From the NCBI RefSeq assembly GCF_002104995.1, contig NW_024468252.1, positions 310,001 through 374,000 on the forward strand: a DNA stretch of 64,000 nt, given 5' to 3'. A model generated the notes under the pieces. The model saw only the letters and a list, made by a program, of their open reading frames with translations, did not search any database and had not been told where the DNA came from. The stretch comes from Linderina pennispora. Lineage: Eukaryota; Kickxellomycota; Kickxellomycetes; Kickxellales; Kickxellaceae. Made by a program: the position numbers and the translations under genes. Below are positions 50,167-60,789 of the stretch, in pieces; the first letter of the stretch is position 1, and every line of letters begins with the position of its first letter.

Positions 50167-50823
50167 ATGGCCAACACTTCCAGCTACATCCTGCGCTACT
50201 TCGATCTGCCCGGACTCGCCGAGACCAGCCGCACCTTGCTCAACTTTGTCGGTGCCCAGTGGGCCGAGGAGCATCCCGAGTGGCCCGCAACCAAGGGCAA
50301 ACAGCCGTTTGGCCGCCTACCTGTCCTGGTCGAGAAGGACGCCAGTGGCAATGTCATATTTGAGCTCTCTGAGTCTGTGGCTGTTGAGCGCTACATCCTG
50401 CGTACATTTGGTCTGCTTCCCACCGATGCCAAGGCTGCTGCGCGCCAGGAGCAGCTGCGCGACCAGTTCACTGATATTCTCCTCAGTATTGTGTACTATG
50501 ACGGTGCTGAGGATGCTGACAAGGCGAAGCGGAAGGAGAATGCTGTCGCTCTCATAAAAACTGCTGTCAGCGCATACTCAAAGCTGCTACGCGAGAACGG
50601 TAGCAACGGCCACTTCATCGGTAGCAATACTACCTATGTTGATATCGCATTCTACAACCTGGTCAGCTTCATCCGTGCCAACAGCAAGGAGAATGATGAC
50701 GGGTTCGCGTCCCTCCTTTCAGTCGAGAATGCCCCCGAGTTTGAGAAGGTTATCGCTGCTGTCGAGGCTGACTCGGCCCTGCAGTCCCATTTTGCCACTC
50801 GCCAGAAGATGGCTATAGCCTGA
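50167..50823 (+). CDS. Sigma-like glutathione S-transferase 2, 218 aa
   Basis: Second gene of the tandem array. It opens YILRYFDLPGLAETSRTLL with the putative catalytic Tyr11, then FGRLPVLVEKDASGNV and ELSESVAVERYILRTFGLLP. The helical domain has HFIGSNTTYVDIAFYNLVSF. Compared with GST1 it has VAVERYILRTF where the others have VIERYLARK, and an AEDADKAKRKENAV insertion-like segment, so this copy is the more divergent at the active-site cleft. Single exon, frame intact. Probably cytosolic; the C-terminus ends KMAIA. Confidence 0.9.
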   Translation: MANTSSYILRYFDLPGLAETSRTLLNFVGAQWAEEHPEWPATKGKQPFGRLPVLVEKDASGNVIFELSESVAVERYILRTFGLLPTDAKAAARQEQLRDQFTDILLSIVYYDGAEDADKAKRKENAVALIKTAVSAYSKLLRENGSNGHFIGSNTTYVDIAFYNLVSFIRANSKENDDGFASLLSVENAPEFEKVIAAVEADSALQSHFATRQKMAIA

Positions 50824-51356
50824 GAAACATGTTCCCAACTGTTTAGTTCATTTCAATAGTGACCAACATTCATTTGAATGTCATTAAATTCTGATTAATC
50901 ATTATCAACGTACTTATCCAGCCAGCGGGCGGAGCTGGCCTGAGGGTGATACTCCCTAATAGAGACTATACCCCGAAGCCGGCCCGTGCATCCTACAACC
51001 TATTCCTATACTAGCACCCTATCATTAGCTGCTTGTAGACAAGAGCACTGGCCTTGGCCCTATGAATTCCGCTCGTTGCCAAGCTGATTTTATGCCAATC
51101 TTACATTCGGATTATGCTGGCATTGGCATTCCACACCACAGTCCAATTTGCCACAAATCCGCTGTGCATAAGACAGTGGTGGGGTTGGTGTGGAAGAAGC
51201 GAGATCCAAACGCATGACTAGTGTAGTGACATAAAAGTGACTGCGTGCCAAGCGGAGTCCATAGTGCTTGGCCACAAAGCCATCATGCCTTGGCACAGCC
51301 TCATAGTGCGGAAAGCATAGCACCGCCAGGTGCCCCTTCATGCATGGTTCATAGGC
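50824..51356. other. GST2-GST3 spacer
   Basis: No gene. Contains TAGTGCTTGGCC at 51262-51273, identical to the site upstream of GST1 at 48841. Confidence 0.4.
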
Positions 51357-51365
51357 TATAAAAGC
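51357..51365 (+). promoter_or_regulatory. TATA box of GST3
   Basis: TATAAAAGC 114 bp before the ATG. Confidence 0.6.
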
Positions 51366-51470
51366 CCGAAACGCAGCGTTGGTCCAATACTATACAGCAC
51401 ATCAGCATCGGCTATTGCGTGCCTATACCTCGCCACATACCCTACAAGCATCACCACCAGAAACCTGAAA

Positions 51471-52130
51471 ATGACTGGCTTGAACAGCTATGTACTGCGC
51501 TACTTCCCGGCTCATGGTGTTACAGAGACGATCCGCCTTCTGCTTGACTTTGTCGGCGCCGAGTGGACTGAGGAGCATCCTGAGTGGCCGGCGAAGAAGG
51601 CAGAGCAGCCATTCGGGCACCTGCCAGTCCTCGTCGAGAAGAACTCTGACGGCGAAGTGGTTTTCATTCTTTCCGAATCGCTTGTCATCGAGCGCTACCT
51701 CTTGCGCAAGTACAATCTAATGCCGTCCGATCCCACGCTCGCTGCTCGCCAGGAGCAACTACGTGACCAGCTCTATGACACATATGTTGCTATGGGCTAT
51801 GCCATGCATTCTGATGGAGACTTCAAGCAGATGTTGGTGCGCAGGCGTGACGAGATGCTCGAAAGCCTGACACGGGTTCATAGCAAGGCGCTTCAGGACA
51901 ACGGTGGCAATGGTCACTTCTTTGGCGACAAGACCACGTACCCCGACCTTGCTTTTTATGCATTTGTCGTACACATCCGTGCTGAGTCGGCAAAGGACGG
52001 CTCCGCTGAGCTCACTGCTCACTTTAACCTGGAGGCAGTGCCCGAGTTCGGGAAACTTGTTGCTGCTATCGAGGCAGACCCGGCTCTGCAGAGTTATTTT
52101 GCAACGAAGGAGAAGGTCGCACGCGCCTAG
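51471..52130 (+). CDS. Sigma-like glutathione S-transferase 3, 219 aa
   Basis: Third gene of the array. It opens YVLRYFPAHGVTETIRLLL with putative catalytic Tyr11, then FGHLPVLVEKNSDGEVVF and LSESLVIERYLLRKYNLMPS. The helical domain has HFFGDKTTYPDLAFYAFVVH. The region after residue 100 (YVAMGYAMHSDGDFKQMLVR) differs from the other copies and lines the electrophile pocket in this fold, so its substrate range may differ. The in-frame extension upstream of ATG 51471 overlaps the TATA box and is not protein. Confidence 0.9.
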   Translation: MTGLNSYVLRYFPAHGVTETIRLLLDFVGAEWTEEHPEWPAKKAEQPFGHLPVLVEKNSDGEVVFILSESLVIERYLLRKYNLMPSDPTLAARQEQLRDQLYDTYVAMGYAMHSDGDFKQMLVRRRDEMLESLTRVHSKALQDNGGNGHFFGDKTTYPDLAFYAFVVHIRAESAKDGSAELTAHFNLEAVPEFGKLVAAIEADPALQSYFATKEKVARA

Positions 52131-52328
52131 TGTTTTCTGTTTACCGTATCAGCATAAAAGCTTTGGATTTGTCAGATTGTGAACTGTTCCGACAATCTGC
52201 TCCGACATTACTCCTCAATGCGCGTTGATCCTCCACCTTGGCGCTAACAATATCAGCAACGCCCCATCCGCACATCGGAATATTGTATTTAGAGAGCGTG
52301 TCGGTGTTTGCGTAATCGTCGAGGGGCA

Positions 52329-52345
52329 CCAGCTATAAAAGCTGG
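52329..52345 (+). promoter_or_regulatory. TATA box of GST4 inside a perfect inverted repeat
   Basis: CCAGCT-ATAAA-AGCTGG: the TATAAAAGC box (52334-52342) is flanked by 6-bp arms that are exact reverse complements. It lies about 100 bp before the ATG. Confidence 0.55.
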
Positions 52346-52436
52346 AAAAACATACAGCCTGATGCGGCTGGACACCAGGCTCTCCTTTTTGACTGAACAA
52401 ACTACAGACCTATCTACCAAGCATTTACAAGCCGCT

Positions 52437-53108
52437 ATGTCTACTCAAGATTCGCTGTCCTACACCCTCCGCTACTTTGACGTACAAGGCCTTTGCGAGA
52501 CCACTCGGCTGATACTTGATCTGAAGGGGATCGAATGGACCGAGGAGAATCCAGAGTGGCCGGCGGCAAAGGCTGACCAGCCAGTTGGCCGTATGCCTGT
52601 CCTGCTCGAGAAGAACAGCGATGGCGAGGTTGTGTTTGAGCTCACTGAGTCGATGGTCATCGAGAGGTACCTTGCACACAAGTACGGACTCCTTCCAACT
52701 GAGCTCCAGGCATCGGCGCGCCAAGAGCAGTTGCGCGATCAGTTCAAAGATATCTGGACCACGTCCATCGTTTACCATCTTGCTGATGATGAGGATCGCA
52801 AAGCCAAGCTGAAGGAGAAGTACGACGAATTGGCAACCTATATGGTGAAGTTCCACTCGAAGGCGCTGCAAGAGAACGGAAACAACGGCCACTATGTCGG
52901 CGACTCGATCTCGTACATCGACATTGCTCTGTATGCATTCCTCAAGTTCATCAGGACCCAGTCGAAGGCCAAGAACGACGACCTCTCCAGCTACTACGAG
53001 CCAGACAAGGTGCCCGAGTTTGCCAAGGTTGTTGCTGCCGTTGAGGCTGAGCCTGCGCTCGAGCGGTACTTTGCCCAGGAGACCAAGAATGTGACTATTA
53101 TGTGGTAG
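52437..53108 (+). CDS. Sigma-like glutathione S-transferase 4, 223 aa
   Basis: Fourth gene of the array. ATG 52437 opens MSTQDSLSYTLRYFDVQGLC with putative catalytic Tyr13, then VGRMPVLLEKNSDGEVVF (a Met replaces the usual Leu before Pro) and ELTESMVIERYLAHKYGLLP. The helical domain has HYVGDSISYIDIALYAFLKF. The C-terminus ends KNVTIMW. Cytosolic; no targeting signal. The spacer to GST3 is only about 300 bp and contains just the promoter. Confidence 0.9.
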   Translation: MSTQDSLSYTLRYFDVQGLCETTRLILDLKGIEWTEENPEWPAAKADQPVGRMPVLLEKNSDGEVVFELTESMVIERYLAHKYGLLPTELQASARQEQLRDQFKDIWTTSIVYHLADDEDRKAKLKEKYDELATYMVKFHSKALQENGNNGHYVGDSISYIDIALYAFLKFIRTQSKAKNDDLSSYYEPDKVPEFAKVVAAVEAEPALERYFAQETKNVTIMW

Positions 53109-53399
53109 TTTTCTAGGTGTAAGGTCAGTGCCATTAGTGTCTGCTCAGAATACAATTGTCCATCTGACTTTTGGACATTCTCACAGTATGCTTTATGTGC
53201 AGCATACTTAGTGAGGTTGGCGTGCTGGCAACTCCCCCATGAAGAATGCGGCCTTTACAGAGGCCAAGGGGCCCCAGGGGACACGCAGTGGCAACCAGCC
53301 TGCTGACCATCACTGTTGTCCTGCCAGATGTCCGCCATGCGTGGCCTTCGTGGGAAAGCGCGCCAACCACACCCTAATCTGGTATGCAAGCACTACATG
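53109..53399. other. GST4-GST5 spacer
   Basis: Contains GCAACTCCCCC at 53228-53238, also found upstream of GST1, and a GGCCAAG site near 53262. No gene seen. Confidence 0.4.
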
Positions 53400-53407
53400 T
53401 ATAAAGC
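53400..53407 (+). promoter_or_regulatory. TATA box of GST5
   Basis: TATAAAGC 90 bp before the ATG, one A shorter than the box of GST2-4. Confidence 0.55.
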
Positions 53408-53489
53408 GGCACAATCTGGCTGACGAATACCATGCCTTTGAAATTTCCCGCTCCAAAGTGAATCGCTCTTCAGTCTCACTTTATCAACC

Positions 53490-54176
53490 ATGACGCTTAC
53501 TACTGACAACAACGGCACATCCTACGTCTTGCGCTACTTTGACGTGCAGGGCTACGGCGAGACCATCCGCATGCTGCTTACTTTCCTCAAGGTTGACTGG
53601 TGTGAAGAGCTCCCCGATTGGCCCGAGGAGAAGGAGAACCAGCCGTTTGGGCATTTGCCGGTCCTGGTCGAAAAAAATGCCAATGGCGAGGTCACCTTTG
53701 TGCTATCAGAGTCGCAGGCAATCGAGCGCTACCTTGCTCGCAAGTATTGCCTAATGCCCACTGACTTGCAGCAGGCCGCACGCCAGGAGCAGCTGCGCGA
53801 CCAGCTTATTGGAGTACTAAAGTACCATTTTGAGTACTGCAAGGCAACGGGTGCTCGCAAGGAGATCTTGGTAGACAAGTACACAGAAGATGCTAGCAAG
53901 CTGGCTGCTGTTCATGCCCAGGCTCTGCGCGATAACGGCAACAACGGCCACTATATTGGCGACAAGACGTCGTACATTGACATCGCCGCATATGCGTTCT
54001 TCAAGTTCTTCCGCTCTGAGGGCCCGCGTGCACTGGAAAAGAAGCTTAAGCTGTTTGAGCCCGAGAACGCCCCCGAGATTGCAAAGCTCAATGCCACTAT
54101 CGAGGCTGACGAGGATCTTGCACCGTACTTTGCATCCTCAGCCAACAGCACTAGGCCAACAACACTGTTCAAGTAG
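53490..54176 (+). CDS. Sigma-like glutathione S-transferase 5, 228 aa
   Basis: Last gene of the array. It opens YVLRYFDVQGYGETIRMLL with putative catalytic Tyr16, then FGHLPVLVEKNANGEVTF and LSESQAIERYLARKYCLMPT. The helical domain has HYIGDKTSYIDIAAYAFFKF. It contains two unusual cysteines, one in the strand near WCEELPDWP and one in KYCLMP, not present in the other four. Its stop is only about 50 bp from the 3' end of the convergent metaxin-like gene. Confidence 0.9.
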   Translation: MTLTTDNNGTSYVLRYFDVQGYGETIRMLLTFLKVDWCEELPDWPEEKENQPFGHLPVLVEKNANGEVTFVLSESQAIERYLARKYCLMPTDLQQAARQEQLRDQLIGVLKYHFEYCKATGARKEILVDKYTEDASKLAAVHAQALRDNGNNGHYIGDKTSYIDIAAYAFFKFFRSEGPRALEKKLKLFEPENAPEIAKLNATIEADEDLAPYFASSANSTRPTTLFK

Positions 54177-54222
54177 ATCTGCATATGTTTTTTTTGAAGC
54201 TAGGCAATAGTACCCTGTGATA

Positions 54223-55338
54223 CTAGTTGGCTGATGAACGGACAGCTGATAGCACTTCGTTGACACTGAGCCCAGGAACTTCGAGCACCGGTTTCTTCTT
54301 CTGCTGCTGGGGCGCCGATAGAATGCCGTTATAGATGATGTAGCCGAAGAATACACACAGGCCGCCGACAACCGACCTGACCTTGATTGCGCGCTGCGGG
54401 TCAGGCTTGTCAGAACCGATTGGCAGCGAGGGCACAGTCGCAAAACGCAAAACCTGCTGTTTAACAATGGCGCCAAGTCCCTCAATCCAACTCCCGCCTG
54501 CGACAGTCTTTGGCTTGGCCATCTGGCTGTGGATTCTGTCGCAGAAGGTAACGAGATTCGGGTACCTTGAGGTGATGATCTGCTTCAGTGTCGATTGAGG
54601 CAGCTCCGGGTAGAGGATCAGCGAAATGTAGCCATACACGACTGCGTCCAGCGTTGATGGGCCATCACCAAAGAAGTACTGCTTGCTGCCCAGCTTCCTT
54701 GACAGCGCATCCAAGCACCGGTCAGCCTCTTTGTAAATGGGGTGTGCTGACTCGTCCGAATGGCGCTGGAACCCGCCCATCGCCAGCAGGTAAATGCGCG
54801 GAATCTTTGACTTTGCACCGGCAGCTGCCTCAGTTACCTTTGTGGTGTCCCTGTCGTCTTTCTTGTCCTGTATATCATGGGCCTTAAGTCGCTCCTCCGC
54901 ATAGCCTTTGAGCTGCGTTGGGACAACAAGGCTAAGCGGGAATCCAAACAGCTTGGCGAGCCGCGGCCGGATCACGTCAACAAAGTTCTCAGAAACCATG
55001 TACCAGCTGAACAGCAGTGCATCGACAAGGCTATCTTGGACCAGAGATATGTAGGCAGTGGATTGTGAGGTCTGCTCCGCATTCAGCGCGCTGTCCAGGT
55101 CGTATCCCTCGCGCCTCAGGAACTCGATAACATGCCAGAAACCCGACTCGACGATGTTGTCCTGACATGTTAGAACAGGCAGGCACCCTGTGGGCGATAT
55201 CCCGCTGTTGTTGACATGGTGCAGTTGCCAATCAGCCTTGGCGAGCTGGAGATACGCCTGGACGCTGACACACGACGGGTCAAACGAATACAAGCCGTCG
55301 TGCTCGAACGGCGACCCCCACGAATAAAGAGAATACAT
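54223..55338 (-). CDS. Metaxin/SAM37-like mitochondrial outer-membrane protein, 371 aa
   Basis: Component-type protein of the sorting and assembly machinery that inserts beta-barrels into the mitochondrial outer membrane. True ATG at 55336-55338. The N-terminal domain is thioredoxin/GST-like and opens YSLYSWGSPFEHDGLYSFDP, followed by GCLPVLTCQDNIVESGFWHV, in the metaxin arrangement. The helical domain has YFFGDGPSTLDAVVYGYISL with the typical aspartate. A C-terminal hydrophobic anchor lies near residues 323-340 (GGLCVFFGYIIYNGI), followed by a lysine patch, consistent with tail anchoring. A charged linker (KKDDRDTTKVTEAAAGAKSK) sits in the middle. Metaxins share the GST fold but lack GST activity. 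Single exon. Confidence 0.85.
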   Translation of the reverse strand: MYSLYSWGSPFEHDGLYSFDPSCVSVQAYLQLAKADWQLHHVNNSGISPTGCLPVLTCQDNIVESGFWHVIEFLRREGYDLDSALNAEQTSQSTAYISLVQDSLVDALLFSWYMVSENFVDVIRPRLAKLFGFPLSLVVPTQLKGYAEERLKAHDIQDKKDDRDTTKVTEAAAGAKSKIPRIYLLAMGGFQRHSDESAHPIYKEADRCLDALSRKLGSKQYFFGDGPSTLDAVVYGYISLILYPELPQSTLKQIITSRYPNLVTFCDRIHSQMAKPKTVAGGSWIEGLGAIVKQQVLRFATVPSLPIGSDKPDPQRAIKVRSVVGGLCVFFGYIIYNGILSAPQQQKKKPVLEVPGLSVNEVLSAVRSSAN

Positions 55339-55656
55339 TTTGCACTGTGCTGAAATAGAGCCGTCGATTCAAAATGAAGGAAAAAAGCAGACAAATGGAA
55401 GTTGCGAATCGAAGGAGGGGTAAAGCAAAGTCCAAAATTATTAAGGTGCAAAGCGATCTGTTCATCACTGTGGACGAGTCGCCAGCATTGCTCGTGAGCC
55501 GGATCTACAGTGCGCAGGTTGGCTTTGGCCATGGTCTTTCTGCTTTCTTGTCTGCTACCGTCCTACACTTTTCTGTTTAGCAGCATACGTTTTCTCTAAT
55601 TTCTATTTTCTAGGACCCTTCTAGCAGCACATCTTGGCGTGCTGGCAAATAGAACC
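55339..55656. other. Divergent promoter between metaxin-like and exportin genes
   Basis: 318 bp; open frames here lack protein character. No other gene. Confidence 0.4.
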
Positions 55657-58600
55657 ATGAATTACATTCAAGTGCAGAGCGACTTGGAGGAAGCGTGCGC
55701 CGACTTCCAGGTACGAGTGGGTCTGGAGGACTGGCTGGCTTGCTGGCTGGCCGGCAGCTTATATTGCCATAGAACCTGGACTTGCAGCGACGGAGATTCG
55801 CTTGCTGCTTGCAAGGCCAACCCTCTTTTTGTCCTGGATATCTACGGCAACTAATGGCGAAACAATGCGCTTTGTAGGTCCCCTCAACCCGCTTTGCCGC
55901 CGAGCAGCGGCTGCAAGAGTTTGGCAAGCGACCAGATGCAATTCCTGCTGGCAAACACATCCTTGGTAAGTGTTCTCAGCCCCCGTTGTTTGCCTTGTCG
56001 CCCCACCTGCTATCCCTGCTGAGCAGTAGGCAGCCGGTTGGGAACACAATATGCATACTAAAGACCTGGCCCCATGTTTGTTTGGGTCGATGTGTACTAC
56101 TCTTATCAACTAGCAAATTCAAATGTCCCCACTGCACAGTTTTTCGCCCTGCGTGGGATCAAGGATGCGGTGGTTACCAGCTACGCGATGCTTGGGTTGG
56201 CAGACGCGCTCTCTCTGCGGGACGAGCTGCTGCAGATGGCCATATCTAACAGCCGCAACTTTGAGGCATTTGTGCTTGATTCGCTGTGCTGGGTCATTGC
56301 GGTCGTAACAAAGCGTGCGTGGGTTGAGACACCTGAGGAGAAAAAGACGGCATTTACGCAGACTCTGTACGATGATATCGTGAGGCACAACAAACCCAGC
56401 ATCGGCATCATCACCACCACATACCTGATCGACGAGTTTGCCGGTGGTAGCAAGTGCTCAGAGTTCCATCTGCCATGGGAGTTCCACTACTCGTGCAAAG
56501 CGTCGTTCGAGAACACGCACATGCGCCATCTGTTTGAGGCAGCACTGAATGTCCTGCACAATCAGCTGCAGCAGGCTGTGAAGGCGGAAAGGGAGCCTCG
56601 GTCAAGCGGATATGCCATCACATTTGAGCGGAGATCGGCCTTGAATATTGCTGAGAAGGTGCTCAACTGGGATTTTACCTCCAGCGACGCAAACAAGGTC
56701 ATTTCGGCGTCATTTGGTTATTCTAGAAACGCAGGAAAGCAGTCCACGTCAAGTGGCAGAGGGTCTGACAGCCATGCCAACCGTAGTGGCATGAGCGGGT
56801 TTGGCGGTGACGATGACGACAGCGGTGAGGGTGCGTTCCTTGAAAACGAGGATCAGAACCGGTCACCTGCGTTCCCAGAAATTTGGCGCCAGATTCTAGT
56901 CAACAACGACGTGATCACCATGTTCTTCTCTGTGTACGAGGTCGCCTTTAAGGATCGCCAGCACGCGCATTTTTCGCCCGGCAGCACACACTTGGCTCTA
57001 CAGTGCATTATCCAGCTTTCTGGTCTGCGCGGCACCGATCTTTTTGGCAAGGGTGAGGAAGGCGACAGATTGCGCGCGGAATACACGCGGGCAATAATGC
57101 GCAGTCAGCTGCAGATGATCCGCCATATCTGCTCGATGAATCTGACATCCGAGGGTGCCGAGGACGACGTCATGGCCACGACGCAGATGGTCCGGCGGCT
57201 GATTGAGACGCAGCTGAGCGAACAACCGTCAACCGTTGTGGACAACCAGAGACTGCACTCACTGGCGTTCCTGATCATTGGCGTGCCTGAGGCGATCGAG
57301 TATTTTGGCCAGGTCACGGCGTTAATATGTATCCTGCTTCAGACAGCGTGCAATGTGGTGCAGTCTGACATGGTGCGGCAAGTAGATGAGGATTTTGGCG
57401 ACGTTGACAACTACTTTGTCATGCAGGCATTCGATGAGCTGGCTAACGCGTGGTCGTCGGTTATCAACGAGGTTCGCGAGTGGGAGGAACTCGAGTCTGC
57501 CAACCCTGGGCAGAACAGTGCTTCAAGCAACAAAGGTGCGCTAGGCACATTCATGCAGCTGCTTCATTCGACTGCGTTCATGATTCGCAGCGAGTACGTT
57601 CGCCTGCGCATGCTGGTATGCGAGATCGGTGTACAGTCGGGCGACAATGACAGCCAGGGGTCGATCATGGACCAGGGGCTGCTGGAGAAGGACTATGTTG
57701 TGTATGAGGACCAGCTGCAGTTCTACGCGCTGCTTGCACGGCTCGATGTGAACACAGCAACAGATCGGGCGCTGCAGGGGCTGCGTGGGCGGTGTCAGGC
57801 GCTGCAAGAGGAGTTTAGCAAAATCGAGGCCAACGAGAACGATGTCGACCAGCAGGTCATCGACCTTCTACATGAACAGATCCACTGGATTATCCTGATG
57901 ATCGGGCATACACTTGCAGACTCTGGAACGTCGGAGCGGGTGCTGATTCCTAGACAGATCACAGAGTACTCATCCAGCTGCAGCTCTCCTGAAGAGGACA
58001 GCGTCGTGCAGTGCATCATGGTGATTCTAGAGACACTGCAGTTCGAGCTGATGAGCCCGTCGTCGGCGCTGGTCGCGTATTGCAGCCCGCTACTGGTTGA
58101 GACGATTTTCTGGACTCTGCGCCGAATTGCCCCAGTGTACCTGTTCCTCGACCACTCTGACTATCGTGATGTCAGCGGAAATATTGTATCGGCATTTGGA
58201 GCCGAGCGGGACAGCGGCCGTGGCATGGCCATCATTCATGGCCTGCTTGATCTTGTGCGCCGCACGTTCAACCTGTGGTCATCAGAGGAAGATGTGCTTC
58301 ATGCGTGCGTGGACATGCTACTGGCATTTGCCCAGCGGCAGACTATTGCGCAAGAAATTACTCGTTCGCCACAGTTCACGCCGCTGATCTTCTTCTTCAC
58401 CAGCAACCTCAACATGTTCCCCGAGTCCACGCACAGCTCGATTATCGAGGCGCTGGCATTGCTTTCCTGTCATTCATTGTCAGAGGAGCACGAGAAGAGC
58501 TTTTTGGAGCTCAGGACCCTGATTATGCTCAGCCTGAGCCAGGTGATGAATGACGCCAACTTCCACACAGAGTACCAAGATGGGCGTGTTATCAGCAAGA

Positions 58601-59688
58601 TCCTTGATGGGCTCGAGATGATGGACGGCATTCTGCAGGCAGCCAGCTTGCGCAACATGGATATGCAGTTTGACTTGTTCTTTGAGGTTGAACAGGTTAT
58701 CGAGCGGCTGCTAACGATATATAGCCACGAGCACAGCATCATGCTCAAGTCGATCCAGGTTGTCGAGTCGGCCGCAAAGTACCTGGACATCGCTTCGCTG
58801 CCAGATAATGAGCACAAGCTGCGGTTCTCGCGCAATATCCGCACTATATTGCTGAAGTATCAGAGCGCTAAAGATGGGTCTGCTACCTACGAGGTTGGCG
58901 CCGATGTCGAAGCGATGCTGGAGGTATCTGCGCTGATGACAGTCGTGTCCAACTTGGTGCGCAACGAGATTGGGTTCGCTCCCGACGAGGCGAGCCGCAA
59001 CATGGACAAGGAGGTATCTGATGACTATGGCGAGACCGAGATGTTTGGTCTCTTTTGCGTGCATGTAACCACAACGCCATCGCAGCTGCTGGCACCAAAC
59101 GTGATGCGCTCTTACATGCAGCTACTGTCCGAGCTGATCCAGTACCGGACTCCGTCACTGATCCGCTGGCTGCCTGTCGAGAGCTGGAAGGCAGTGCTGA
59201 ACATGCTGATTGAGGGCATTGACCACGATGTGTATGATGTCGGCAGCCGCACCTACGAGACAATCAGCAAGCTGGGTGCGTTTATCAAGCTAGCCGATCT
59301 GAGCAGCATACCTATGGATCTGCAGCTACTGCTGCGTGAGGGGGTGGCGCGGATGTTGGGCAAGCTGCTTAAGGCTCTGCTGTTCTCCCCATTTGACTCG
59401 GACCTTGTTGAGTCGGCGGGCACAGCCCTCGTCACGCTTAGTCTGATTGAGCCTGCGCACCTGCAGCAGTGCTTCAGTGAGCTCCTCACACAGAGCGACT
59501 CGACTACGTTTGCTGAGCGGCTGTCGGCGACGTTCGCCAAGTTCAACGCCGATCTTTCAACGTCAGAGGCGATCAGCAACTTCCAGAACTCGACCGCCCC
59601 GATCCCTAGCCCAATCGACGGAACCCTGCTTCGACAGCCGCTGTTTGAGTTCCTGGTTAATACCCGCGCAGTGCTGCGTGTCAAGTAA
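55657..59688 (+). CDS. Exportin-4-like karyopherin, three exons, 1238 aa
   Basis: Importin-beta superfamily nuclear transport receptor, a HEAT-repeat Ran-GTP-binding protein shuttling through the nuclear pore. Exon 1 55657-55710 (MNYIQVQSDLEEACADFQ), intron 55711-55877, exon 2 55878-55965 (VPSTRFAAEQRLQEFGKRPD), intron 55966-56113, exon 3 56114-59688; phases fit. The start has the importin-beta N-terminal pattern: AAEQRLQEF, then ANSNVPTAQFFALRGIKDAV. DSLCWVIAVVTKRAWVE is typical of XPO4. The remaining 1000 residues are regular amphipathic helices without other domains, plus an acidic/serine loop near residues 270-295. The length matches XPO4 (about 1150) and RANBP17/XPO7 (about 1090); I favour XPO4 because of the KRxW motif. 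The cargo is unknown in fungi. Confidence 0.7.
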
Positions 59689-60789
59689 ACCCTTTTGTGA
59701 TATTCACTATTGGCAATATCATCTGCTTTCCAACTGGCATCTAAATGCGAAACCAGCGCTTCGTTCCTCTTCATTACGCTGGTCTAGACACGTTTTTGGA
59801 GACTTTGCTGATGTTGTAGCTGTTGCCAGGGTGGAGTCCGCGCTGCAATATGCATAAAAAGGGATTCTGTATACCAGTAATGAAATCTAGACACACACGT
59901 CAGGGTCCATTCTTATACTCGCACTCCCATCTCTGGCACAGCAGCAGCAAAAAGAAGGTACGCCTGCATTTTTCTGTGGATTTGCAGTTTCTGTGCAATT
60001 TCGCTTCTCTCCACGCTGCCCCCATATCAACCTAGACCATCCTGATCGCAGAATTTGCTTGATCGACCTAATATGCGGGTAATTTATTTGGACGGGGGGA
60101 GTGGGCACATATGGATAGCGGATTGCTTTTTCTGTTGCGCCTGTGTACCGCAGAAAAGAGGTGGGGAGGGGCAAATATGCTGCGAAACGAGGAATTTGCA
60201 ATATAGGAGCCATGTGCAATATTCGGATTGACTGATGCCGCCCTACAAGCATAGTCTTCTCTTTGTGCCTCTGCAGCACCCTGTGCCAATTTTGCAATTT
60301 ATACTACAGCGTGTGGCAAGCCAGCCAGAACATGATTATATACAATTTTCAGACCTGCTGTACAGCTATTCCTCCAGTGCACACGGGAGCATTTATCTCA
60401 CATACCTCTATATTTTTCTCTCTACCAGTGCTTGCATATTAGGTCGGGTGTTTATACGTAGTGTCTGCCATTCTCCCTTATCCTCTTTCTCCTGCTCTTC
60501 ATCCCCCGCATTTTTGATCAGTAGATATAGGCTCTCTCTTGCCAGATTTTCTTAGCTGCTCCCACCCCAGCCATTTCTTCCCCCTTTTCCACTTTGGGTT
60601 TTCCGGAATTGTAACAGTAGCAAACTGCAAAATTAGTCAGCATAGGGCTAACTAACCATCCTCACCATCGCCGGCCAACACTTTAGCAATTTGCCGAATC
60701 TGCGCCGATACTCCTTACCGACGCTTACAAACGGCGAGCCTCTATTTTGACCATATCTGAGGGTTGCACCCTGTGAAAGCAGAGAACGA
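59689..60789. other. Intergenic, leader of the SKN7-like gene
   Basis: 1.1 kb with pyrimidine-rich tracts from about 60360 to 60600. No coding sequence supported. Confidence 0.4.
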
